This document shows positions 1 to 7,687 of a stretch of 24,169 nt of DNA, one piece after another. Origin of the DNA: a virus. The notes beneath the pieces are model-generated. The model was not told where the DNA came from. It searched no databases and worked only from the letters and a program-made list of their open reading frames with translations. The DNA lies in IMG/VR virus record IMGVR_UViG_3300023196_003765, positions 1-24,169 of that record; one strand, given 5' to 3'. Position 1 is the first letter of the stretch. Each line of letters begins with the position of its first letter. A program made the translations under genes and the position numbers.

Positions 1-405
1 CCCCATCTTTGCGAAAAAGACGATATATACTGCTCTACGGGCAGTTTAGGCATGGGTATAACAGTAGCTGTTGGAAGAGCAATAGCAAATCCAGATCGTA
101 CGGTGTACTGTTTAATAAGTGATGGTGAATGTGCAGAAGGTAGTATCTGGGAAGCATTAAAATTTATCTACGAAAATAATATAAAAAACATCAAAATATA
201 TGTAAATGTAAATGGATATGCAGCATATGATTCAATTGACACAAAATACCTTGTCGACCGATTGAAAGTATTTATGCCTAATATAGAAATAATTTACACA
301 GAAGTCGGTACTTTTCCATTCCTAAGAGGACTTAATGCACATTATCATGTAATGAGCGAAAAAGATTACAATTTTGCTAAAAGGATTATCAACAATGAGG
401 CGTGA
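1..405 (+). CDS. Transketolase N-terminal (TPP-binding) subunit, 5' partial
   Basis: The reading frame is open from base 1, so the gene begins before the window. An apparent ATG at 52 is internal: the codons before it already encode the conserved transketolase stretch CSTGSLGMGITVAVGRA. The next motif, SDGECAEGSIWEA, is the family's GDG/E-G-x-WEA thiamine diphosphate and metal site, with Ser in place of the first Gly, followed by NVNGYAAYD as the second part of the TPP motif. The frame ends after a LRGLNAHYH segment typical of the end of the TPP half. The protein is a separate subunit; the pyrimidine half is the next gene, overlapping by 11 bases. In other surface-sugar loci split transketolases are thought to transfer a two-carbon unit to a sugar. 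That role is inferred here; the family assignment is secure. Confidence 0.9.
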   Translation, partial: PHLCEKDDIYCSTGSLGMGITVAVGRAIANPDRTVYCLISDGECAEGSIWEALKFIYENNIKNIKIYVNVNGYAAYDSIDTKYLVDRLKVFMPNIEIIYTEVGTFPFLRGLNAHYHVMSEKDYNFAKRIINNEA

Positions 406-871
406 CTTTGCTGAAAGATTACATTTAGAAATGGGTAAAAACAAAGACATATATCTTTTGACTGGCGATCTTGGATATGGGTTGTGGGATCGAATTCGAA
501 TAGACTACCAAGACAGGTTTTATAATGTAGGATCCTCTGAACAACTAATGCTTGGAATGGCTAGTGGTTTAGCAATGGAAGGTAAAATACCTGTTGTATA
601 TTCTATCACACCATTTTTACTTTACCGACCTTTTGAGTTTATTAGAAATTATGTTAATCACGAAAAACTAGCAGTCAAATTAATTGGTGGTGGGAGAGAC
701 CGTGATTATGGTTATTTGGGTTTTTCCCATTGGGCAGAAGAAGATAAAGATATTATGAAAAACTTTAATAATATTAAAACTTTACACCCAAAAGATATAA
801 AATCAATGCAACAAGATTTTCAATATGTGATAGATAAAAAAACACCGGTATACCTGAACCTAAAAAGATGA
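395..871 (+). CDS. Transketolase pyrimidine-domain subunit (C-terminal half, short)
   Basis: This 158-residue protein matches the pyrimidine-binding domain of transketolase-like enzymes. It shows NVGSSEQLMLGMASGLAMEG around residues 44-63, with the conserved Glu49 that activates TPP, then a GFSHWAEEDKDIM segment like the family's G-x-T/S-H-x-x-E-D. I chose ATG 395, inside the end of the TPP subunit, because AAGGA lies about 10 bases upstream; a TTG at 374 is also possible. The usual third transketolase domain (about 120 residues after the pyrimidine domain) is absent, so the enzyme is a minimal two-domain form. It should pair with the preceding subunit, since the active site lies at the interface. 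The stop overlaps the next start as ATGA, indicating translational coupling. Confidence 0.88.
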   Translation: MRRDFAERLHLEMGKNKDIYLLTGDLGYGLWDRIRIDYQDRFYNVGSSEQLMLGMASGLAMEGKIPVVYSITPFLLYRPFEFIRNYVNHEKLAVKLIGGGRDRDYGYLGFSHWAEEDKDIMKNFNNIKTLHPKDIKSMQQDFQYVIDKKTPVYLNLKR

Positions 872-1716
872 AAGTATTAATAACTGGATGCAATGGATTC
901 TTAGGAAAAGAGTTAACACGTTATTTTTCCAAAAAACACACAGTCATTGCCACAAATAGAAAAACATTAGATCCAACTAACATAAACAGTGTTTCTTCGT
1001 TTTTTAAAAAAAATAAAATTGATATTGTGATTCACACTGCTGTTAAAGGTGGAAAAAGAACCCATAAAGATCGTATCGAAGATTTATACGAAAACATTAA
1101 AATGTTTGATAACCTATCTTCATTTTCTGATTATTACAAAGCTTTATTTAATTTTGGTTCAGGAGCAGAATTCGATAGAAATAAAAACATTCATCTAGTC
1201 GATGAAACTGATGTTTATAGCGCATTTCCAACAGATTATTATGGATTATCAAAAAATTTAATTACTAGACGAATTAATGATTTAAATTCTAATATTTTTA
1301 ATTTAAGATTATATGGCTGCTTTGGGTTTTATGAAGAAGAGCAGCGTCTTTTTCGTTCAATTTTTAATAAAATTTCTAATGCTGAGCCAATTGAAATATA
1401 TCAAGACAAATATATGGATTATTTTTATGCGCAAGATGTTGGAAAGGTAATAGAGCATCTATCAAACAATGTGGATAAATTAATCAAAAAAGATTATAAC
1501 CTTAGTTATGACAAAAAATATAAATTGAGCGAGTTATCTTTTAAAATTAAAAGTTTGACAAACCACAAACAAAATGTTATTATTAGTAATAATGATTTAG
1601 GTTTTTCTTACACAGGCTCAAATAATAGATTAAAAAAATTAGATATCAATTTATGTGGTCTCGATGAAGGTCTAAAAAATTGCTACATCGAATGGAGAAA
1701 TAATGGATACCGATGA
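868..1716 (+). CDS. NAD-dependent epimerase/dehydratase-family sugar reductase
   Basis: This is a 282-residue extended-SDR protein. The N-terminal Rossmann motif TGCNGFLG (residues 6-13) binds NAD(P), and the catalytic pair is Tyr125-x3-Lys129 in YYGLSK. The downstream R-L-Y-G-C-F-G segment is typical of the NAD-dependent epimerase family. It starts on an ATGA overlap with the transketolase subunit and ends 14 bases into the glycosyltransferase-like gene. The substrate cannot be read from the sequence. Next to a split transketolase and an RfbH-type dehydratase, reduction of a 4-keto or branched keto sugar (the job of YerF in yersiniose synthesis) is a plausible inference. It could equally be a 4-keto reductase or epimerase of another nucleotide sugar. 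Confidence 0.8.
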   Translation: MKVLITGCNGFLGKELTRYFSKKHTVIATNRKTLDPTNINSVSSFFKKNKIDIVIHTAVKGGKRTHKDRIEDLYENIKMFDNLSSFSDYYKALFNFGSGAEFDRNKNIHLVDETDVYSAFPTDYYGLSKNLITRRINDLNSNIFNLRLYGCFGFYEEEQRLFRSIFNKISNAEPIEIYQDKYMDYFYAQDVGKVIEHLSNNVDKLIKKDYNLSYDKKYKLSELSFKIKSLTNHKQNVIISNNDLGFSYTGSNNRLKKLDINLCGLDEGLKNCYIEWRNNGYR

Positions 1717-2767
1717 AAATAAAGAACAACTGTTAGACTTGATTGTCTATATCACAAGTTCGGGTCCCAATACAGAAGACAAAAGATATTGGGGAAATCT
1801 TTTTGAATGTTTGACATCTTTGTGTGATAGTTTAAAAGATGTTAATTATAAATTTTATATTGTTGTAAACAACGATGAATACAAACAGTTTGTTGAAAGT
1901 CTTTTTAATCATAAACAATATCGCGCTTTTATTAATCAAGAATCATTGCTTGAAGTAGTGAATTCAACTAAAACATGGACTGAGTGTTATGTTGACTTTT
2001 TTGAAAAACATAACGAAAAAGCTGAGTATCTTTTAATATCACACGATGACATATTAATTAGACACAGGGGTTTCCTCCAAGAGACATTAAAACTCTTAGA
2101 AGACAAAGAAGAGCCAGTAGCATGGATTACTTTTACAAATGTTAAACATTACTTATATCCTGAAAACAGAAACTCAATTTCAAATTCAGTAAAAAATCCA
2201 TTTGCAAAAGACCGACTTAATCACCCTTGTCTATACGAATGTCACAAATTTGAGAAAGGACAGAGAGTAAAGGTTGAAAGCGACCAATACAATAAATTAA
2301 TGTCTTTTTCAGTTAATAAAAGTTATGACAAACACCTTGTGTGGACAAAAGAAGCAAATCTTGATTTCCCGTCCAACCCTGTTAAAGTTTTCGGACCATA
2401 CTCTCATTTAAATTTGATTAGTTTTGATGCAGCAAGAACAATTGGGCCGCCATCTAATTGGAGCGAGTATACTATTTTTATGGATGATGATTGGAGCATG
2501 GCTGCACTGACAAAAAATTATAACAATGTGTGGATACCAAATGTTCATTATGTACATCCAAACCCAAGGTACACTTCTCTTAGAAAACCGGGCACTGATT
2601 TAAGATATGTTCAAGAGACAGCTACAAAATTTGAACAAAAATGGGGATTCAATCCCGATGGCGAGTTGACAGATGATAACTTAAAAAGTATGATGTTAAA
2701 ATATAGTGATACGCATGTATTTTCTGTTATGAATAAAAATACTTATGATTGGGATTACTTAAAATGA
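1703..2767 (+). CDS. Glycosyltransferase-like protein (GT-A type, putative)
   Basis: The product is 354 residues and starts with a hydrophobic beta strand (LIVYITSSG, about residues 13-21). It carries an acidic motif, SHDDILI (about 113-119), placed like the DxD metal and nucleotide site of GT-A glycosyltransferases, and a later FMDDDWSMAA that resembles the acceptor-side acidic motif. No signal peptide or membrane segment is evident, so it probably acts in the cytoplasm. GGAGAA lies just upstream of ATG 1703, inside the end of the reductase gene. Its place between the reductase and the RfbH-type gene suggests that it transfers a sugar made by this cluster. The class assignment is moderate; donor and acceptor are unknown. 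Confidence 0.6.
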   Translation: MDTDENKEQLLDLIVYITSSGPNTEDKRYWGNLFECLTSLCDSLKDVNYKFYIVVNNDEYKQFVESLFNHKQYRAFINQESLLEVVNSTKTWTECYVDFFEKHNEKAEYLLISHDDILIRHRGFLQETLKLLEDKEEPVAWITFTNVKHYLYPENRNSISNSVKNPFAKDRLNHPCLYECHKFEKGQRVKVESDQYNKLMSFSVNKSYDKHLVWTKEANLDFPSNPVKVFGPYSHLNLISFDAARTIGPPSNWSEYTIFMDDDWSMAALTKNYNNVWIPNVHYVHPNPRYTSLRKPGTDLRYVQETATKFEQKWGFNPDGELTDDNLKSMMLKYSDTHVFSVMNKNTYDWDYLK

Positions 2768-4098
2768 ATAAGTTAGAGCAAATTTTACATCTTGTTGAAG
2801 ATTATATTGCTGAAAAAGAAGGTAATGTTTCATGGGAACCCGGAAAAGACTGGATCTCATACTCTGGTCCACATTTTAACAAAGATGAATATGTAGAAGC
2901 CATTAAGGTATTGCTGAATGGTTGGTTAATATTTGGAGAAAATAGTAGGCAATTTGAAAAAACGTTTCCAGAACATTTAGGCAAAAAACACGGAAGTTTA
3001 ACTAATTCAGGTTCATCAGCAAACCTTTTAGCCATTACATCTTTAAAATCTAAAAATACATTTAATTTACCAGAAGGCAGTAAATTTATCACACCAGTTG
3101 TATGCTTTCCAACAACTATTAACCCTCTTATACAAAATGGCTTTGTGCCAGTTTTTGTCGATGTGACTTTACCAGATATTAATTTAGATCTTGATCAAAT
3201 GGAACAAAAATTAAAAGAAGATCCTGACATAAAAGGCGTCGTGTTTGCTCACACCATGGGCAATCCACCCGATATGGACAGATTTATGTCGCTTGTCGAT
3301 AAGTATGACTTAATTTTTATTGAGGACGCATGTGATTCGTTAGGTGGTTATTATGACGGTAAGAAGTTGGGATCGTTTGGTGTTGTTTCAACATGCTCCT
3401 TTTTTCCAGCACATCATATGACTATGGGCGAAGGCGGCTTTATTGCAACCGATAATAATAAAATTAGAAAAGTAATTGCCAGTATAAGAGATTGGGGCCG
3501 CGCCTGTTATTGCAACACAGCTAAGCCCGGATGTGTAATTAACAGCACAGCATGTGGCAATCGATTTAAAAATTGGTTACCAGCGCTTCCAGAAGCAGTC
3601 TATGATCACAGGTATGTTTTTGATGAAATTGGATACAATTTAAAACCTTTGGATCTGCAAGCAGCATTGGGATTAGAACAAATTAAAAAATTGCCTGAAT
3701 TAGATGAGGCCAGAAGAAAAAATTTCAACCTTTTGTCTGAAATATTTGAGCCGTATAAAAAATACCTACACTTGCCAAAGCCAACAGAAAAAGCTGATCC
3801 GTGTTGGTTTGGATATTTGATGACTGTTCGAACAGACGCTCCATTTTCTAAACAAGAATTAGTTTCTTGGCTTGAACAAAACAAAATACAAACACGTTCA
3901 TATTTTGCTGGTAATGTATTATATCACCCGGGTTACTCCGCGCTTGCAGAAAAACACGAAGACCTTAACTCCGAATTTCCAATTGCAAAAATTGTTACAA
4001 CAAATAGTTTTTTTCTTGGCACCTATATTGGTTTAAGCACTGAAAAAATGGAATATATTAGAAATACAGTTGTAGAATTTTTTGAGGCTTTTGAATGA
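2764..4098 (+). CDS. rfbH: RfbH/DdhC-type 4-dehydro-6-deoxyhexose 3-dehydratase ([2Fe-2S], PMP-dependent)
   Basis: This 444-residue DegT-fold protein belongs to the E1/RfbH branch, which removes the C3 hydroxyl of an NDP-4-keto-6-deoxyhexose using PMP and an iron-sulfur cluster, the first step to 3,6-dideoxy sugars. Conserved blocks are NSGSSANLLA (81-90), FPTTINPLIQNG (115-126), IEDACDSLGG (186-195) and HHMTMGEGG (217-225). The usual PLP-binding Lys is His217, as in E1 and ColD. Cysteines fall at 190, 248 and 250, i.e. C-x57-C-x-C, matching the E1 [2Fe-2S] ligand spacing as I recall it, with Cys264 the likely fourth ligand after a short insertion. Start is ATG 2764 on an ATGA overlap; an upstream TTG is less likely. 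The reductase partner (DdhD/E3) is not in this window. Confidence 0.9.
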   Translation: MNKLEQILHLVEDYIAEKEGNVSWEPGKDWISYSGPHFNKDEYVEAIKVLLNGWLIFGENSRQFEKTFPEHLGKKHGSLTNSGSSANLLAITSLKSKNTFNLPEGSKFITPVVCFPTTINPLIQNGFVPVFVDVTLPDINLDLDQMEQKLKEDPDIKGVVFAHTMGNPPDMDRFMSLVDKYDLIFIEDACDSLGGYYDGKKLGSFGVVSTCSFFPAHHMTMGEGGFIATDNNKIRKVIASIRDWGRACYCNTAKPGCVINSTACGNRFKNWLPALPEAVYDHRYVFDEIGYNLKPLDLQAALGLEQIKKLPELDEARRKNFNLLSEIFEPYKKYLHLPKPTEKADPCWFGYLMTVRTDAPFSKQELVSWLEQNKIQTRSYFAGNVLYHPGYSALAEKHEDLNSEFPIAKIVTTNSFFLGTYIGLSTEKMEYIRNTVVEFFEAFE

Positions 4099-5045
4099 AA
4101 ATAGTTTATATTACTGGTTGTCTTGGGTTTATTGGCTCATATATAACCAAAAAATGTATAGAAAAAGGCTGGATGGTATATGGTGTTGATAAATGCACAT
4201 ACGTTGCAAACACATCATTATTACAAGAATTTAAAAAATACAATAATTTTAAATTCTTAAAAGAAGATATTAAAAACCTTAAACATTTATACGATTGCGA
4301 TTATGTAATAAATACAGCCGCTGAATCACACGTCGGAAATAGTATTATTAGCAGTAAAGAATTTATTGATAGTAATATTGTTGGTGTTCAAAATTTACTA
4401 GATTTGATACGAAACAAGCCTGTTAATTGTAATAGAAGACCTATATTCTTTCATTTTAGTACCGATGAGGTATATGGCGATATTACTGATGGAGAGCATA
4501 CAGAAACAGATTTATTACACCCCAGTAACCCATATTCTGCTGCCAAAGCAGCAGCAGATATGCTGGTTTTAGCATGGGCAAGAACATACAATGTTGAGTA
4601 TGTTATTTTACGACCTACAAACAACTACGGGATTGGACAATATCCAGAAAAGCTAATTCCGTTATCTGTTAAAAATCTAATGAGAAATAAAAAGATCAGA
4701 CTTCATGATGGAGGCACACCCGTAAGAAACTGGTTGCATGCTGACGATACTGCCGAAGCAGTTTTAAAAATTATTGAATCTGAAAAAATTAATGAAATTT
4801 ACAATGTATCTGGTGGTTTCGAACAAAAAAATATAGAAACAGTATTAAAAATTATTGAAAACTACTTTACTGCCGATTATAAATGGGAAGAGTATATTGA
4901 CTTTTCTTATTCTCGTGTTGGTCAAGATGTCAGATATTCCTTAAACGATGATAAACTGCGCTCATTAGGCTGGGCCCCTCAAAAAATATTTAATAAAGAA
5001 ATTCAAAATATTGTTGAATATTATAAAGAAAAATTTATATGGTAA
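4095..5045 (+). CDS. rmlB: dTDP-glucose 4,6-dehydratase-like (RmlB family)
   Basis: This is a 316-residue extended SDR with strong RmlB hallmarks: TGCLGFIGS for NAD binding (7-15), VDKCTYVAN (31-39), AAESHVGNS (75-83), the catalytic STDEVYGD (122-129, Asp124/Glu125), YSAAK (Tyr147/Lys151) and RPTNNYGIGQYPEKLIP. The family converts dTDP-glucose to dTDP-4-keto-6-deoxyglucose in the cytoplasm. It starts by an ATGA overlap with the 3-dehydratase gene, so the two products are made together; a 4,6-dehydratase would supply exactly the 4-keto-6-deoxy substrate that the 3-dehydratase uses. The nucleotide (dTDP or CDP) cannot be fixed by eye. No sugar-1-phosphate nucleotidyltransferase (RmlA or RfbF) is present here. 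Confidence 0.87.
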   Translation: MKIVYITGCLGFIGSYITKKCIEKGWMVYGVDKCTYVANTSLLQEFKKYNNFKFLKEDIKNLKHLYDCDYVINTAAESHVGNSIISSKEFIDSNIVGVQNLLDLIRNKPVNCNRRPIFFHFSTDEVYGDITDGEHTETDLLHPSNPYSAAKAAADMLVLAWARTYNVEYVILRPTNNYGIGQYPEKLIPLSVKNLMRNKKIRLHDGGTPVRNWLHADDTAEAVLKIIESEKINEIYNVSGGFEQKNIETVLKIIENYFTADYKWEEYIDFSYSRVGQDVRYSLNDDKLRSLGWAPQKIFNKEIQNIVEYYKEKFIW

Positions 5046-5049
5046 AAAA

Positions 5050-5937
5050 ATGAACGATAAAGAATACAATGAAATCTCAACAAAATTAATGTTTAAACAA
5101 TATGTAAATCAATTTTACAATGAAACCTTTTTAAAAGACGCGGCATTGACTGATACAATTGAAAAAGAAAAATTTAAAAGCGATATGCTTATTGGTGTTG
5201 ATAAACTCTATGATGCTAGAAATAAATACAAAAATCGACCTGCTTTAATTATGGGCCTAGGTCCTAGCTTGTTAGAAATAGACAAAGAAAAGTATAAGGA
5301 TCATTTAAAAATAACTTGTAACCATTTTTATAGGGTACCAGATTTTTTTGAGGATTCTTTTAAGCCTGATATATGGTGTGCCGCTAATTCTTTTTCTGAA
5401 TTAGAAGAGCCTTTTAAAATTTGTTTACAAAGAGAAATAGAAGCTTTTATTACTATTCCAATAAGAACCGAATTCAATTCTCTATTGGAGATAGCAAGGA
5501 AGGAAAACAAAATGAGCCTTGTTACACCTTGGTTGTGGGAACAGCGTTTTTTCCAAAACGTATTAGCAGCCGAATTTGGTGTAAAGAAAATTTATTCAAG
5601 ATGTAACACAATAACTAATCACATGATAGCTTACGCTCTTTATTTAGGTTGTAACCCAATTGTTATTACCGGTTTTGATCTATCATATAAAAAAGCATTA
5701 GAAAAGTATGGTATTACACACGCAGGGTTTAGTGATAATCAGCGCGCACTCGATATGGGGTTAGACATTGATGCATTTGACAACCCACAAGAAAAAAATC
5801 AAATATTACATGATCTTAGTTATATGTGTCATTTAGGAAAAGCTAGTGATCAGGTTATAATAAATTTGTCTCATGAATCTAATGGGCTTCCACTTGAACT
5901 AACTGAAAATTTCAACTGGACAGCACCCACTACATGA
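5050..5937 (+). CDS. DUF115 / Maf-MptE-like protein, possible nonulosonate transferase
   Basis: The 295-residue product carries a MAF/DUF115-type core: a strand then MGLGPSL (68-74), a nucleotide-binding-like loop, followed by TCNHFYR, a central helix-strand region and VITGFDLSY near the C-terminus. The family includes flagellar motility accessory factors, which attach nonulosonic acids to flagellin, and the archaeal pterin enzyme MptE. Automatic annotation often uses the MptE name. Here the next gene is a CMP-sugar synthetase and NeuB genes follow, which favours a CMP-nonulosonate-dependent transferase. It is much shorter than flagellar Maf (usually 600 or more residues), so only the core domain is present. 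ATG 5050 follows the rmlB stop by 4 bases, with a weak ribosome site. Confidence 0.65.
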   Translation: MNDKEYNEISTKLMFKQYVNQFYNETFLKDAALTDTIEKEKFKSDMLIGVDKLYDARNKYKNRPALIMGLGPSLLEIDKEKYKDHLKITCNHFYRVPDFFEDSFKPDIWCAANSFSELEEPFKICLQREIEAFITIPIRTEFNSLLEIARKENKMSLVTPWLWEQRFFQNVLAAEFGVKKIYSRCNTITNHMIAYALYLGCNPIVITGFDLSYKKALEKYGITHAGFSDNQRALDMGLDIDAFDNPQEKNQILHDLSYMCHLGKASDQVIINLSHESNGLPLELTENFNWTAPTT

Positions 5938-6698
5938 GTAAAAATAATTCTATATTTATAACTGTAAGAAGTAATTCTAATAGATTGCCCGGAAAAGCAT
6001 ACAAGAAAATTAAAGAAAAACATACTATTGAATATGTTATTTCCCAAGCAAAAAAATCAAAACTAGCAAAAAATGTAATTCTTTGCACAACAGACTTGCA
6101 AGAAGATGATTTATTGTGTAGAATAGCAGAAGACAATAAAATATTATATTTTAGAGGAAGCGAAATTGACAAATTAGAAAGATGGAATGGCGCTTGTCAA
6201 AAATTTAACGTAGATTTTTTTGTCACAGCTGATGGTGATGATTTGTTTTGTTCTCATGAATTATTTGATTTAGCGTTTGAACAAAATAACAACGAACCTT
6301 GTGATTTTATTTATGGAGATGAGCTTGTTTGTGGTAGCTTTACTTATGGAATCGACAGTAACGCTTTGAAAAAAGTATGTGATATTAAAGACACAGATGA
6401 TACTGAAATGATGTGGGTATATTTTACAGAAACAAATTTATTCAATACGAAGCCATTAAACAATGTTCCAAAAATATTTAAACGAAAAGATATACGTATG
6501 ACGTTAGATTACGAAGATGATTTTCAGTTTTTTTCTAGTGTTGTGAATTCGATGAACAAAGAAAATTTTAATACAAGAGATGTTTTAAATTTTTTAGACC
6601 AAAACAAGAATATAATTGATATAAATTTTTATTTAGAAGACCAATGGAAGTCTAATCAACTTTCAAAAACAAAATTAACAATTAAGGAATTAAAATGA
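5934..6698 (+). CDS. Cytidylyltransferase, SpsF/NeuA-like (CMP-sugar acid synthetase)
   Basis: The 254-residue product has the nucleotidyltransferase signature ITVRSNSNRLPGKAYKKI (9-26), equivalent to the A-R-x-x-S-x-R-L-P-G-K of SpsF and NeuA proteins. FRGSEIDKLERW (73-84) and TADGDDLF (98-105) follow, the latter positioned as the metal-binding acidic motif. The family activates nonulosonic acids or related sugar acids with CTP in the cytoplasm. It overlaps the Maf-like gene by ATGA and the aminotransferase gene by ATGA. The first Arg of the usual R-M-x-S-x-R motif is kept, but the loop is Asn-rich. With the intact NeuB homologue at 9747 it would form the synthase-activation pair of a CMP-nonulosonate pathway. 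The exact acid is unknown. Confidence 0.8.
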   Translation: MSKNNSIFITVRSNSNRLPGKAYKKIKEKHTIEYVISQAKKSKLAKNVILCTTDLQEDDLLCRIAEDNKILYFRGSEIDKLERWNGACQKFNVDFFVTADGDDLFCSHELFDLAFEQNNNEPCDFIYGDELVCGSFTYGIDSNALKKVCDIKDTDDTEMMWVYFTETNLFNTKPLNNVPKIFKRKDIRMTLDYEDDFQFFSSVVNSMNKENFNTRDVLNFLDQNKNIIDINFYLEDQWKSNQLSKTKLTIKELK

Positions 6699-7687
6699 CA
6701 AAAAAAGAAAGAGTAACTTATCACTGCGGCGAATGGGTACCAGAATCAAAAGCATCTATTCATATTTATGACTCACAATTTATGTTTGGCGATGGTGTAT
6801 TTGAGATGGCACGAACTTTTAATCACAAGTTTTTTTTATTGGAAGAGCATGTTGAACGTCTGTTTAGAAGTATGAGATATTTGCAAATTCCAATAACTAA
6901 AACAAAAAAAGAAGTTATTGAATTATGTCACGAAACACTCGAAAAGAATATTGAGCATTTTAGATTTAACGACGACGGAGATCCAGAAGAGTGCAGGATT
7001 ATGATTAATGTTTCACGCGGACCTCTTGCAATTTACAGAGAAGTATTTGAATTACAAAAAGGCCAAGAATGGAATGAGCCAACTTGGATTATTAATGCAT
7101 GGCCACTTAGCAAGACAGCACGTGCCCTAGGTCACTTTTATAATACAGGTGTAAACGCTGTTATACCCCCTCAAAGACAAATACCAGCCAGACTTTTAGA
7201 AAATAAAGTAAAAAACAGAAGCAGAATGCATTATCAAATGGCAAACTTGCAAACAAAACCATTTGGCAAAGATGCAATGCCTTTGTTGTTAGATGAAGAT
7301 GGGTTCGTTACAGAAAGCACAGGCGCTAATTTTATTATGATTAAAAACGAAAAACTTATTGTACCAGAATTAAGGAATATGCTGCGTGGTTCCAGTATGG
7401 TTTATATTACAGATGTGTTGGCACCACAACTTAATCTTGAAGTTGAATATAAAAATTTTGAACCATACGATGTTATGGATTGTGATGAGGCGATGTTTAC
7501 AGGTACCTATATTAACCTACTTCCTTGTAACAGATTAAATGGAGATTATTTTGATGAATCATTGGTTAGCGATCCTTTTGGACCTGTAACAAAAAAAATA
7601 TGTGAAGGCTGGTCGCAAAATGTTGGTATTGATTTTATTAGCCAGATTAAAAATTGGTCTAAAAATTATAATGGAGATTTTCTATAA
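6695..7687 (+). CDS. Class IV (fold type IV) PLP aminotransferase, IlvE/D-amino-acid transaminase family
   Basis: This is a 330-residue protein of the branched-chain / D-amino-acid aminotransferase family. The N-terminus has IYDSQFMFGDGVFEMAR (24-40), the family's opening motif. The PLP-binding lysine is most likely Lys173 in VKNRSRMHYQMAN, and DGFVTESTGANF (202-213) with Glu207 is the conserved cofactor-side motif. Such enzymes transaminate alpha-keto acids or amino acids rather than nucleotide sugars, which is unusual inside a sugar operon. It may make an amino acid used to decorate the glycan, or act on the keto group of a sugar acid made by the NeuB homologue; both are inference. Coupled by 4-base and 1-base overlaps to its neighbours. 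Confidence 0.85.
   Translation: MTKKERVTYHCGEWVPESKASIHIYDSQFMFGDGVFEMARTFNHKFFLLEEHVERLFRSMRYLQIPITKTKKEVIELCHETLEKNIEHFRFNDDGDPEECRIMINVSRGPLAIYREVFELQKGQEWNEPTWIINAWPLSKTARALGHFYNTGVNAVIPPQRQIPARLLENKVKNRSRMHYQMANLQTKPFGKDAMPLLLDEDGFVTESTGANFIMIKNEKLIVPELRNMLRGSSMVYITDVLAPQLNLEVEYKNFEPYDVMDCDEAMFTGTYINLLPCNRLNGDYFDESLVSDPFGPVTKKICEGWSQNVGIDFISQIKNWSKNYNGDFL

Noticed and set aside
52-54. ATG as the start of the transketolase TPP subunit
   Set aside because: Codons upstream already encode conserved transketolase residues, so the gene continues past the left edge.
2802-3092. Antisense reading frame opposite the RfbH-type gene
   Set aside because: Lies fully inside a strongly conserved gene on the other strand, with no motif or ribosome site; other minus-strand frames in the window were dropped for the same reason.
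5050-5937. True pterin pyrophosphokinase (MptE) function
   Set aside because: Only the DUF115-like core is recognisable and no pterin or folate genes are nearby; the sugar-acid context fits a Maf-like transferase better.
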